Shown here piece after piece: positions 6,902 through 14,524 of a stretch of 27,117 nucleotides of DNA. Made by a program: the position numbers and the translations under genes. Position 1 is the first letter of the stretch. The number at the start of each line of letters is the position of its first letter. Below the pieces are notes generated by a model. The model ran no database searches. It was not told the origin of the DNA and saw only the letters and a program-made list of their open reading frames with translations. This DNA comes from Prolixibacteraceae bacterium (lineage in GTDB: Bacteria; Bacteroidota; Bacteroidia; Bacteroidales; Prolixibacteraceae), in assembly GCA_003537645.1 (NCBI GenBank), contig DPRM01000049.1, positions 82,664-109,780 on the forward strand, given 5' to 3'.

Positions 6902-9900
6902 TTAAAATTTAACATTTACACCGAAAGAATAAATCTTATTCTGAGGGTAGTTTACGAAAGAACCGCTCCCACCACGTTCAGGATCTAAGCCGGGATACTT
7001 GGTCAGTGTAACAAGATTATCTCCCGAGAAATACACTCTCAATTGCTGTATTCCTGCACGTTGTGTCAGTTGATTAGGCAGCGTGTAACCAAAAGTTAAA
7101 TTTTTAAGTCTGAGATATGAACCATCCTGGAGGTACCATGAAGAATTGCGTCTTATGCGTTCAGGTGCTCCCCATCCCCAATACATGCGTGGCATGGTGG
7201 TTGAAGGATTGGATTCAGTCCAGCGGTCGCGCCAGTCAGTTGTTGGAGGCGAACCCTGAACAAAAGGAATCGTTCCCCAGTCATTTACAAAATACTTCAC
7301 ATCCTGAACACCTTGAAATTGTGCAGACAAATCAAAACCTTTCCAGTTGGAAGACAAATTGAACGCATAATTGAATGCAGGATACCTTCCTGAAATAGGA
7401 ATTCGGTCGTCGTTATTTACTTTGCCATCTTTGTTCGCATCTTTAAATTTCAAATCGCCCGGGACCGTTGCATCGGTAAATTGTTTTGGAGAATTGGCAA
7501 TTTCGGTAGTTGACTGAAAAACTCCAATCCACTCCAGCATATAAAATGAATCCCATTCATAACCTTCTTCTCTTAAAGAATAGCCACTGATTTCACGTGC
7601 TCCAAAATCAACCAGTTTATTCTTATAATGGTCAATATTAAATCCCAGGTTGTAATTCAATCCTGAAAAATAACCGGAATTAACGCGGTTGGTGTATTGA
7701 AGGCCAAGCTCAACGCCAGAATTTTCCATGGTACCATTGTTTACTGTTGGAGGGTTTAATCCAACTGCATTGGTAACCTGAGAACCTCTTAGAATATCCG
7801 TTGTTGTTTTCTTATACCAGTCGAAAGTTACATTCAATCCCTGAAATGCAGTAAGGTCAAAACCAAAGTCGAGGATGGAGGTAGTCTCCCACATGATATT
7901 TGGATTGGCTAAACTTGTTTGTGCAACTCCTGAAGATAGGCTTGAGTCATTAAATGAATAATTTCCGGTTAAAGCAAGGATTGATTGGTATGGATACAAA
8001 CCAATGTTTTGATTTCCAAGTTCTCCATACGAACCTCTGATTTTAATGCTGTTCAGCCAGTTTAGATCAAGGTCTTTCACAAACTGTTCTTCGGTAACCC
8101 TCCAGCCAGCTGAAAATGACGGAAAAACACCCCAGCGCGAATCTGGATTTAACCTTGAAGTACCGTCATATCTCAAGTTCGCTTCTAAAAGATAGCGATC
8201 TTTAAAGTTATATCCCAACCGGCCAAAGAATGACATCATCGCCCATTCATTCTGAGTACCAGTTGCTTGTTGTACCGATGGACTTCCGGCGTTAAGTTGC
8301 CTGAGCACATCACTCGGATAGTTTTTCCGGTATCCGTTTAAATATTGATATACATTGTCTTCCATACTATAACCTGCCTGTCCTGAGACTTTATGACCAT
8401 TTCCAATTTCGAGGTCATAATTTAAATAAGTATAGAGGTTTTTATAAACATTTTGGTCATCCTGAACGATTAATCCTGAACCGCCAACATCCAACAAAGT
8501 CATAAATTCATTTGTCCGAAAATTATACAGGGGAACCTGTGCCCTAAAATCATAGTACTTGCTAAAGTCCAAATTTACAGCAGCTTTTGTGTACCATTTA
8601 AGTCCTTTCAACAACTGTATGTCAAGCCATCCCTGCGACGAAATAACGTAGTCGTCGGTATTTCTGTTGACCTTATTGTCGATAATTGCAATAGGGCTTT
8701 TGTTGTTGTACTCAAAGTCGTAGGCTTTAAAAGTATATCTGCCGCTGCCGTCAGCTAGTTGTGGAGAATAGGTCGGGGCTTGTGACATAGCTGCCAGGAA
8801 CGTGTCGGCGGCACCCTGCCGGGGAGCCGATTTTACGCCCTTTTTCACTGAGAAATTTGCGCCAAATTTAATTTTATCATTCACCTGTGAACTCATGTTA
8901 ACACGGATGTTGTATTTTTCGTAGTTAAACCCTTTCATGATACCTTCCTGATTTACATACCCGAGAGAGATGTCAAATCTTGTACCCCCAGTACCGCCAC
9001 TAAAACTTAAGTTGTGAGTTTGGGTAGGAGCAGGATTGAATATCAGGTCAAGCCAATCAGTATTTGGATACAAATTACGATCGGTAGCATTGCGGTAAGT
9101 ATTTATTATATCCTGACTGTAAAGTCCGGAAGTCAATCCGGAGTTGAGTCTTGCCTCATTAAACATTTCCATGTACTCGGCAGAGTTTGTTACCAGTTCA
9201 TACATTTTAGTGGGCGAATGGACGCCATAATTTCCACTGTATTCCATGCTGATTTTTCCCTCTTTGCCTGTTTTTGTAGTTACCAGAATAACACCATTGG
9301 CAGCTCTGGCTCCATAAATTGAAGCAGATGCGGCATCTTTCAAAACTGAAATGTTTTCAATGTTATTAGGGTTTAAGTCGGAAAGGTTACCCTGAACTCC
9401 GTCAATTAATACCAATGGGTTAGAGCCTGCACTACTAAAGGTTCCTGTACCACGGATACGAATTGATACACCTTCATTTCCTGGTTCTCCTGAATTTTGG
9501 GTAACCTGAACTCCCGGCATCAATCCTTGAATCATGGTTCCTGCATTTGTTACAGGGCGTTTGATCATATCAGCTCCACTTACAGTGGCAATAGCCCCGG
9601 TCAAATTAACTTTTTTCTGTGTACCATACCCAATGGCCACTACCTCTTCAATGCCAATAGCATCTTCTACAAGTATAATATTAATACTGGTTTTCCCGCC
9701 AACAGCAACTTCCTGCCCTTTCATACCTACAAACGAATACTGCAAAGTCGCATTTTCAGGAACATTGGGCAAGGAATAGTTGCCATTTCCATCGGTGATT
9801 GTTCCGTTAGTGGTGCCTTTTACCACCACCGAAACACCAGGGAGCAGTGAGCCTGAAGAGTCGGTGACCTTACCGGAAACGGACTTGCCTTGCTGCTGTT

Positions 9901-10276
9901 CGGTGGTGCTGAATTTTCCACGTGTAATCACGATGTTTTTGTCGAGTATCTGGTACTCATAACGATCGGCAAGTACTTTCTTTAAAACGTCTTCGATGTT
10001 GGCATTTTTGATGTCGATAGAAACCCTCTGGTCGAGGTTGAGTTCTTCGTTTTTAAAGAAAAAACCAAATTCGCTGGTTCGCTCAATTTCACGGAATACA
10101 TCAACCAGTGAGGCATCCTGAACTTTTAGATTAATTCGGACAGTTTGGCTGTAGCTTGAACCAGCCGATGCTGCTAATACAGCAAACAAAATCAGTGTTA
10201 GTGTTAGTTTCATAACGCGTGTAATTTTTTTCCACCTTCGCCGTGCATGGCACGACAAGTCATCACATTTTTTCAT
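6902..10276 (-). CDS. SusC/RagA-family TonB-dependent transporter with N-terminal STN signalling domain
   Basis: Outer-membrane barrel that imports oligosaccharides using TonB energy. The protein has 1124 residues. After a positively charged leader and signal peptide it carries an STN domain (about residues 45-120: VRINLKVQDASLVDVFREIE), a carboxypeptidase-regulatory-like domain (about 132-205), and a TonB box region EEVVAIGYGTQKK. A plug domain with RIRGTGTFSSAGSNPLVLIDG follows, then a long barrel ending in NKIYSFGVNVKF. The STN domain marks it as a transducer that signals to the FecR protein encoded upstream. Two starts are possible: Met1 at 10276 or Met22 at 10213, which gives a shorter standard signal peptide. 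Long charged N-terminal extensions are common in this family, so I keep Met1. Confidence 0.96.
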   Translation of the reverse strand: MKKCDDLSCHARRRWKKITRVMKLTLTLILFAVLAASAGSSYSQTVRINLKVQDASLVDVFREIERTSEFGFFFKNEELNLDQRVSIDIKNANIEDVLKKVLADRYEYQILDKNIVITRGKFSTTEQQQGKSVSGKVTDSSGSLLPGVSVVVKGTTNGTITDGNGNYSLPNVPENATLQYSFVGMKGQEVAVGGKTSINIILVEDAIGIEEVVAIGYGTQKKVNLTGAIATVSGADMIKRPVTNAGTMIQGLMPGVQVTQNSGEPGNEGVSIRIRGTGTFSSAGSNPLVLIDGVQGNLSDLNPNNIENISVLKDAASASIYGARAANGVILVTTKTGKEGKISMEYSGNYGVHSPTKMYELVTNSAEYMEMFNEARLNSGLTSGLYSQDIINTYRNATDRNLYPNTDWLDLIFNPAPTQTHNLSFSGGTGGTRFDISLGYVNQEGIMKGFNYEKYNIRVNMSSQVNDKIKFGANFSVKKGVKSAPRQGAADTFLAAMSQAPTYSPQLADGSGRYTFKAYDFEYNNKSPIAIIDNKVNRNTDDYVISSQGWLDIQLLKGLKWYTKAAVNLDFSKYYDFRAQVPLYNFRTNEFMTLLDVGGSGLIVQDDQNVYKNLYTYLNYDLEIGNGHKVSGQAGYSMEDNVYQYLNGYRKNYPSDVLRQLNAGSPSVQQATGTQNEWAMMSFFGRLGYNFKDRYLLEANLRYDGTSRLNPDSRWGVFPSFSAGWRVTEEQFVKDLDLNWLNSIKIRGSYGELGNQNIGLYPYQSILALTGNYSFNDSSLSSGVAQTSLANPNIMWETTSILDFGFDLTAFQGLNVTFDWYKKTTTDILRGSQVTNAVGLNPPTVNNGTMENSGVELGLQYTNRVNSGYFSGLNYNLGFNIDHYKNKLVDFGAREISGYSLREEGYEWDSFYMLEWIGVFQSTTEIANSPKQFTDATVPGDLKFKDANKDGKVNNDDRIPISGRYPAFNYAFNLSSNWKGFDLSAQFQGVQDVKYFVNDWGTIPFVQGSPPTTDWRDRWTESNPSTTMPRMYWGWGAPERIRRNSSWYLQDGSYLRLKNLTFGYTLPNQLTQRAGIQQLRVYFSGDNLVTLTKYPGLDPERGGSGSFVNYPQNKIYSFGVNVKF

Positions 10277-10304
10277 ACGTTTGTTTTGAATTTAGTTAAT
10301 ACTG

Positions 10305-10326
10305 GAAACTGACTCCACTCAGTTTC
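10305..10326 (-). promoter_or_regulatory. Stem-loop in the susC leader, loop CTCCAC
   Basis: A perfect 8-bp stem GAAACTGA / TCAGTTTC encloses the loop CTCCAC (GTGGAG in the minus-strand RNA). It lies 28 nt upstream of the SusC start codon. The next hairpin, at 10344-10364, has exactly the same loop. Confidence 0.5.
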
Positions 10327-10343
10327 ATTTTATTGAAATTCAG

Positions 10344-10370
10344 ATGCACCCCTCCACGGGTGCATTTTTT
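10344..10370. terminator. Stem-loop with terminator look on the plus strand, loop CTCCAC
   Basis: A perfect 8-bp stem ATGCACCC / GGGTGCAT encloses the loop CTCCAC and is followed by six or more T on the plus strand. No plus-strand gene precedes it, so it may stop antisense transcription. In the minus-strand RNA it is a strong hairpin in the FecR-SusC gap, but without a following U-run. Confidence 0.45.
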
Positions 10371-10414
10371 ATTTCATCTGTCTATAATTTGTTCTTAATT
10401 GTCAGATGGAACTC

Positions 10415-10465
10415 CATGACAAAATACAAACACCTCCTTCATCAAAATTGTCAGATTTTGTCATG
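10415..10465. repeat. 11-bp inverted repeat at the fecR end / susC upstream region
   Basis: CATGACAAAAT (10415-10425) is the exact inverse of ATTTTGTCATG (10455-10465). A direct repeat AATTGTCAGAT occurs at 10397-10407 and 10446-10456. The right arm overlaps the FecR stop codon. It may be a fecR transcript-end hairpin or part of the susC promoter/operator region. Confidence 0.4.
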
Positions 10466-11453
10466 TTCGTTTCCTGATTTTTATAATGTCTTTTCCTTCT
10501 GTTTTATCGGTTATTTCGTAATTAATCTGGTCGGTAATGGCCAGTATTTTTAAAACCATTTTTACTGTTGTACTGCGCTTCACCACACTGGTATATCTGG
10601 TGTTTGCCAGTTTTTGGTCTTCAATCTGTATTTCAACATTGTACCAGTTTTCCAGCTCAGTACAAATTTCCTGAAGGGTTTTATCAATAAATACAAACTT
10701 ACCCTCTGTCCATGCTGTAACAATAGATGGATCTTGCTGAACAACTGATATTTGATTGTTTGTTTTGTCGTATTTTACAAATTCTCCGGGCTTGACAGTC
10801 AGAAATGCTGTTCCTGATTCTTTAAGCAAATCGATTTGTCCCTCGATAAGTGCAGTTGTAATGGCCGTTTCTGATTCGTATGCACGTATATTGAAACGTG
10901 TACCAATATCTTTGACTTTAAATTGACCAAGATCGACAATGAATTTTCGGTTTGGATTTGGAATCAGATCGAAATAAGCTTCTCCATTCAATCGGGCAAC
11001 AGTCTCGCCGTCCTGATTTTTATCGATCACCAGATTGGTACCCGAACTTAGCCAAATGGATGAACCGTCTTCCAAATGAATTTTTGACACACTCCCTTTT
11101 TCTGAACTGAATTCAATTTGCTGACTTGTTTCTTGGGCGATTTCGCGGTTAAGCAGATAATCGACCATAAAACCCAGTGTGGCCGCAACTGCGAAAATGG
11201 CTGCATAGCGCATCCACTGATTGATTCGTCGCTGAGGCTTTTGAGATTGTGTCCGGTTCCAGAATTGATTGAATCTTTTATTGTGCTGACCGGAATAGTT
11301 ATTTTGAGTAAGATTGCTCAGTACATGAAGGTTTTTATACTCCAGATATTTCCTTTTTGCGTCCGGATCATTTTCCAATGCAGCGTAAAATGAGATTTTT
11401 TCGATTTCAGTTGCAGTATTGAGTAGTATTTTATGAAAGGTATCTTCTGACAT
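10461..11453 (-). CDS. FecR-family anti-sigma factor
   Basis: Inner-membrane regulator that receives a signal from the STN domain of the SusC-type transporter and controls the adjacent ECF sigma factor. The 330-residue protein has a cytoplasmic N-terminal part (about 1-79), one membrane segment (about 81-101, MRYAAIFAVAATLGFMVDYL), a periplasmic FecR domain (about 115-215, including LEDGSSIWLSSGTNLVID and VKDIGTRFNIRAY) and a C-terminal DUF4974 domain (about 255-325, VFIDKTLQEICTELENWYNV). It lies between the sigma factor (83 nt upstream) and SusC (184 nt downstream), the standard order for trans-envelope-regulated PULs. Confidence 0.95.
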   Translation of the reverse strand: MSEDTFHKILLNTATEIEKISFYAALENDPDAKRKYLEYKNLHVLSNLTQNNYSGQHNKRFNQFWNRTQSQKPQRRINQWMRYAAIFAVAATLGFMVDYLLNREIAQETSQQIEFSSEKGSVSKIHLEDGSSIWLSSGTNLVIDKNQDGETVARLNGEAYFDLIPNPNRKFIVDLGQFKVKDIGTRFNIRAYESETAITTALIEGQIDLLKESGTAFLTVKPGEFVKYDKTNNQISVVQQDPSIVTAWTEGKFVFIDKTLQEICTELENWYNVEIQIEDQKLANTRYTSVVKRSTTVKMVLKILAITDQINYEITDKTEGKDIIKIRKRT

Positions 11454-11536
11454 GCGATATTTGATTTAGTGACTAAACACATAAACCTACAAATACCCTA
11501 TCGAAAATGACAGAAAAAAGAAAAAATATTTTAAAA

Positions 11537-12127
11537 TCAAGAAAATACTCTGGTAATCAAATAGATAATTGTCAGGTAATCTTTCAGTTCAACACGTAAA
11601 ATTCGTAATGCCTTTGAAATGCGCGCTTCAACTGTTTTGATGCTGATGTTTTGTTGTTCTGCAATTTCGCGGTACGACAATTCTTCAAACCGGCTCATTC
11701 GAAATGTTTCAATCAACTCAGCCGGGAGTTTCGAAATAGCCTCATCGATTTTGCTGCGTAGCTCCTCAAACTGAATGTAATTTCCTAATTTTTCAAGGGC
11801 TTCGTAATTAAACTGCATCTCCATATACTTCACATTTTCCTGATGTTTGAGTGAAATTTTCTGGTTACGCAGATAATTGAGGCAGTTGTTTTTGGTGATG
11901 GTGTACAGAAAATTACGAATATTGATCTGGTCGTTCAACGTTTCCCTAATTTCCCAGAGTTTCATAAATGTGTCCTGAACAATCTCTTCCGAAACTTTTT
12001 CGTCATTTAAATAATTGAGGCTAAGGTGATAAAGCACACCAAAAAATTCGTTGTAAACCGCTTCGTATGCTTTTTTTTGTCCTTTCCTAAGAGCAGGAAG
12101 ATCCAATTGAAAATTAGTATTAATCAT
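11537..12127 (-). CDS. ECF RNA polymerase sigma factor of the PUL
   Basis: Alternative sigma factor expected to switch on the susC/susD operon. The 196 residues show region 2 (about 20-60: AYEAVYNEFFGVLYHLSLNY, then EEIVQDTFMKLWEI) and region 4 (about 134-180: LPAELIETFRMSRFEELSYR, then IAEQQNISIKTVEARISKAL), with no region 1 or 3, as is usual for ECF types of Bacteroidota. It is the first gene of the run reading toward SusC. Its leader holds a small hairpin and repeat copy B with a promoter-like core. Confidence 0.95.
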   Translation of the reverse strand: MINTNFQLDLPALRKGQKKAYEAVYNEFFGVLYHLSLNYLNDEKVSEEIVQDTFMKLWEIRETLNDQINIRNFLYTITKNNCLNYLRNQKISLKHQENVKYMEMQFNYEALEKLGNYIQFEELRSKIDEAISKLPAELIETFRMSRFEELSYREIAEQQNISIKTVEARISKALRILRVELKDYLTIIYLITRVFS

Positions 12128-12233
12128 CTGTCGTTTCGGTTTTCAGAGAATAACAACACACTTTAGCTGCCAAAAGTGTGAATAAAATTACACAATTGAT
12201 ATTTATTGTGCGATTTATAGTTGTTGTTATTTA

Positions 12234-12301
12234 TAAAGATACCAAGCAAAACCTTTGATTTCGCCGCGTAAAAAACAAACAATTTGAAAATCATTGTTCC
12301 A
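12234..12301 (-). repeat. 68-nt promoter-containing repeat, copy B
   Basis: About 79% identical to 1553-1620. On the minus strand it carries TATCTTTA in place of TATCTTTG, about 107 nt upstream of the sigma-factor start, and could be that gene's promoter. The block GGCGAAATCAAAG upstream of the core is identical in both copies. Confidence 0.5.
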
Positions 12302-12308
12302 TTCCTTT

Positions 12309-12366
12309 AACCTTCTTCATTTTGCAGAAGGTTCCCCTGCCTCCTGTTGAAGGTTCTGCATTTTTT
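12309..12366 (+). terminator. Overlapping alternative hairpins with plus-strand T-run
   Basis: AACCTTCT (12309-12316) can pair with AGAAGGTT (12326-12333). Alternatively TGCAGAA (12323-12329) pairs with TTCTGCA (12354-12360), directly followed by six T. The two stems share 12326-12329 and exclude each other. A third pairing, AACCTTC with GAAGGTT (12349-12355), is also possible. No plus-strand gene is recognised on either side within 2 kb, so the function is unclear. Confidence 0.4.
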
Positions 12367-12629
12367 ATGCACTTTTTTTATGCTGTTTTGCCCCCTGAGA
12401 ATAACGGTGACATTCTGCTGGATATACGTTTAAGCAGAAAAATAAAAAAAGTCTGATCTGATTTAACAAATAGTCGGTAGAAAATAGTAATCCGGAAAGT
12501 AAAGAATACTCATTCAGAAGTGTCTATTTATGGCCTATATATTTATAAAAATAAATTGCAATTAGCTTTCCCGTCGTAACATTAGACAGAACAAGTACCG
12601 GCAATTTTTGACACGCTTCCGGCCTCCAG

Positions 12630-13382
12630 TTACTCAAATTCCAGTCCGCCAAAAAAGTCAGGTTGATGAAAGCTTGGTTTTTCGGTTTTAATTTTTGTCC
12701 ACGAAACAAAATGCGGAACGCTCAGTTCGTCGCCGCACTTGTAAAAGTTTCCACGCATTTTTCTGCCCGAAACCGGTTTAAGATCATGCCCGAAAAACAC
12801 TTCCCACGGAATTGCAACAGTTATCTGCCATTCGGTAGTCCCCTTTTTCTCCTGAAATGGTTTATTTCCCAGCGAAGAAATCCGCCGGATTGTTGCAATT
12901 TGTTCATCAGTAGCATGTGCCGATGGTTCTCCCTTTTTGCGGAAGCCAAGCAAAATGGTTCCGATACAGTTCATTTCCAGGTTGTAGTATTCGTCGTTTC
13001 CTTCGGGCGAGAGAAAAAATTCGACACAGCTGTCGGTCCAAACCCTGCCATTGCTTTCGGTAATTTCGGCTTTTACCGACTGCTCTTTCACTTTATACTG
13101 AAGAAATAGCTCGTTCTCGTTACTGGCAATCTGCACCGAAACGTCTGGTTTGTAAGGAAATTCATCCCAATTTGCCACTTCTATTCTAAGCGGTTCTACT
13201 TCCAGGTCGAGTGTTTCGGTAACCAATTCTAATGGAGGATTGGAAAAGCCTTCGAGTATTTGCTGAACTTTCATTGTCGTATTTTTAGAATTTTCAGAAG
13301 AATTATTTTGAGTTGACTTTTCGGGAACCTGATTAAGCCAGCCCGTCAGCAACATTGCGCACAATACTAAACATTTCCACAT
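12630..13382 (-). CDS. Exported CBM9-like carbohydrate-binding protein
   Basis: The C-terminal about 200 residues match the CBM9-like fold often found in Bacteroidota as a stand-alone protein: ELFLQYKVKEQSVKAEIT, VWTDSCVEFFLSPEG, YYNLEMNCIGTILLGFR, WQITVAIPWEVF and the final FGGLEFE. It probably binds a sugar; no catalytic function is evident. The start at 13382 gives a short signal-like segment (WKCLVLCAMLLTGWL) and is preceded by a strong Shine-Dalgarno GGAGGAG inside the kinase gene, so the reading frames overlap by 50 nt. A later Met at 13274 would give a cytoplasmic form without overlap. I favour the upstream start because of the ribosome site, which is unusually strong for this phylum. 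A link to the neighbouring kinase is inferred from the overlap. Confidence 0.82.
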   Translation of the reverse strand: MWKCLVLCAMLLTGWLNQVPEKSTQNNSSENSKNTTMKVQQILEGFSNPPLELVTETLDLEVEPLRIEVANWDEFPYKPDVSVQIASNENELFLQYKVKEQSVKAEITESNGRVWTDSCVEFFLSPEGNDEYYNLEMNCIGTILLGFRKKGEPSAHATDEQIATIRRISSLGNKPFQEKKGTTEWQITVAIPWEVFFGHDLKPVSGRKMRGNFYKCGDELSVPHFVSWTKIKTEKPSFHQPDFFGGLEFE

Positions 13383-14427
13383 ATTGCTCCTCCATACTTG
13401 TTAACAATTTATACTGCGCCAGTGTTCGCTGGTAGTTGTGTTCCGGATGTTTGATTTTGTAATAGTTATCTCCGTCGATGTAATCCATCAGGAAACGCAA
13501 AACTTGTTCGTAAGTGATGTATCTGGCCGAGAATGCGAGGTACTCAAGCTCTTTTTTGTTCAGGAAGCCAATAGTTTCTGAAAGATAGCCACGGGTAAAA
13601 CCTTCGAAAATGCCGATGTCGCAGCTTACTTTGTTCAAATCGGTATCGTCTTCCAGCCCGGTATTTGTGTAGGAACGCATGGCGTCGCCAAAATCGTTGA
13701 GGCAGGTGCTGTTCAGAACCGTATCGAGGTCGATTACGCAAAGCACCTCGCCATTGTGGTCGAAAAGTATGTTGTTAATTTTAGTGTCGTTGTGGGTAAC
13801 CCGGGTAGGAATTTCGCCCGATTCGACCAGTTTCCAAAAGCTGAGCATTTCTTCGCGACGGCTTTCAATCCAGCTAATTTCCTCCGATAATCTGGCTTTT
13901 CTGCCAACCGGATCGTTCGCCAAAACTTTGTCCCACTGCCCAAAACGGTAACGTATATTGTGAAATCCGGGTAAAATGTCAGTCAGCGGTTCGTTCAAAT
14001 CAGATACCATTGCCTGAAATTTCCCGATTCCTTTTCCGCCCTGAAAAGCCAGTTCGGGAGTTTTGGCTGCCTGGTAACTTATAGTGTCGGCAATAAAAAT
14101 ACAAACTGCCCAAAATTCGCCCTCTTCATCCTGAAAGTACAACTTTCCATCATTTGCCGGAACAATGGTCATTGCTTCGCGCATCGGGTCTCCATTTTTT
14201 TCAACCACTTTTTGCCTGATGTGGGTACAAACCTTTTGAATATTCTCCATCATTGCCGGCACATCGGTAAAAATACGCTTGTTCTTGCGCTGAAGCAAGT
14301 AATCGGGCGTATCCGAATCTATAGTACTGATAATGAAAGTGTCATTAATAAACCCTTCACCCATCGGTTCAACCTTTTCAACAATTCCTTCGAGGCAAAA
14401 ACTGGCTGCTATTTTATCAAGTTTCAT
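13333..14427 (-). CDS. NahK-like sugar 1-kinase (aminoglycoside phosphotransferase fold)
   Basis: Member of the APH/choline-kinase fold close to N-acetylhexosamine 1-kinases, which make GlcNAc-1-P or GalNAc-1-P from free sugar and ATP. The 364 residues start with a nucleotide-loop region GEGFINDTF (about 23-31). They contain the catalytic loop THNDTKINN (His212, Asp214) and the metal site IDLDTV (Asp233, Asp235), close to the family pattern. The protein is cytoplasmic. It shares a divergent intergenic region with the cytochrome-SUMF1 gene and overlaps the CBM9-like gene downstream. The exact sugar is inferred; related APH-fold enzymes use other small molecules. Confidence 0.82.
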   Translation of the reverse strand: MKLDKIAASFCLEGIVEKVEPMGEGFINDTFIISTIDSDTPDYLLQRKNKRIFTDVPAMMENIQKVCTHIRQKVVEKNGDPMREAMTIVPANDGKLYFQDEEGEFWAVCIFIADTISYQAAKTPELAFQGGKGIGKFQAMVSDLNEPLTDILPGFHNIRYRFGQWDKVLANDPVGRKARLSEEISWIESRREEMLSFWKLVESGEIPTRVTHNDTKINNILFDHNGEVLCVIDLDTVLNSTCLNDFGDAMRSYTNTGLEDDTDLNKVSCDIGIFEGFTRGYLSETIGFLNKKELEYLAFSARYITYEQVLRFLMDYIDGDNYYKIKHPEHNYQRTLAQYKLLTSMEEQYVEMFSIVRNVADGLA

Positions 14428-14454
14428 ACGAGGCTATTTTAGTTAAGAAAGTTA

Positions 14455-14462
14455 CAAAGGTA
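14455..14462 (-). promoter_or_regulatory. Putative -7 element of the kinase-CBM9 operon
   Basis: Minus-strand TACCTTTG matches TAnnTTTG and lies 27 nt upstream of the kinase ATG. No clear -33 TTTG is visible at the right distance. Confidence 0.4.
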
Positions 14463-14476
14463 TGTTTCATTTTTCT

Positions 14477-14484
14477 TATTTTTG
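14477..14484 (+). promoter_or_regulatory. Putative -7 element of the cytochrome-SUMF1 operon
   Basis: Plus-strand TATTTTTG matches TAnnTTTG and lies 40 nt upstream of the ATG at 14525. It is only 14 nt from the opposing element at 14455-14462, so the two divergent promoters would overlap and could share control. Confidence 0.42.
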
Positions 14485-14524
14485 AGCGACCTAAAAATTT
14501 TGAATACATTAAACTAAACCTTCT

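Larger units (their letters stand above)
12128..12629. other. Intergenic region upstream of the ECF sigma gene
   Basis: No protein gene or stable RNA is recognised in these 502 nt. The region contains a hairpin CACACTTT/AAAGTGTG (12157-12180) in the presumed sigma leader, repeat copy B (12234-12301), and overlapping alternative hairpins ending in a T-run (12309-12366). The rest is AT-rich without evident structure. Confidence 0.5.

Noticed and set aside
12309..12366. Minus-strand 14-codon peptide beginning MQNLQQEAGEP
   Set aside because: It is too short and its bases are explained by the overlapping hairpins; no upstream signal supports translation.
12524..12709. Minus-strand open frame of 61 codons downstream of the CBM9-like gene
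   Set aside because: It overlaps the end of the CBM9-like gene in another frame and has no ribosome site, signal or family pattern.
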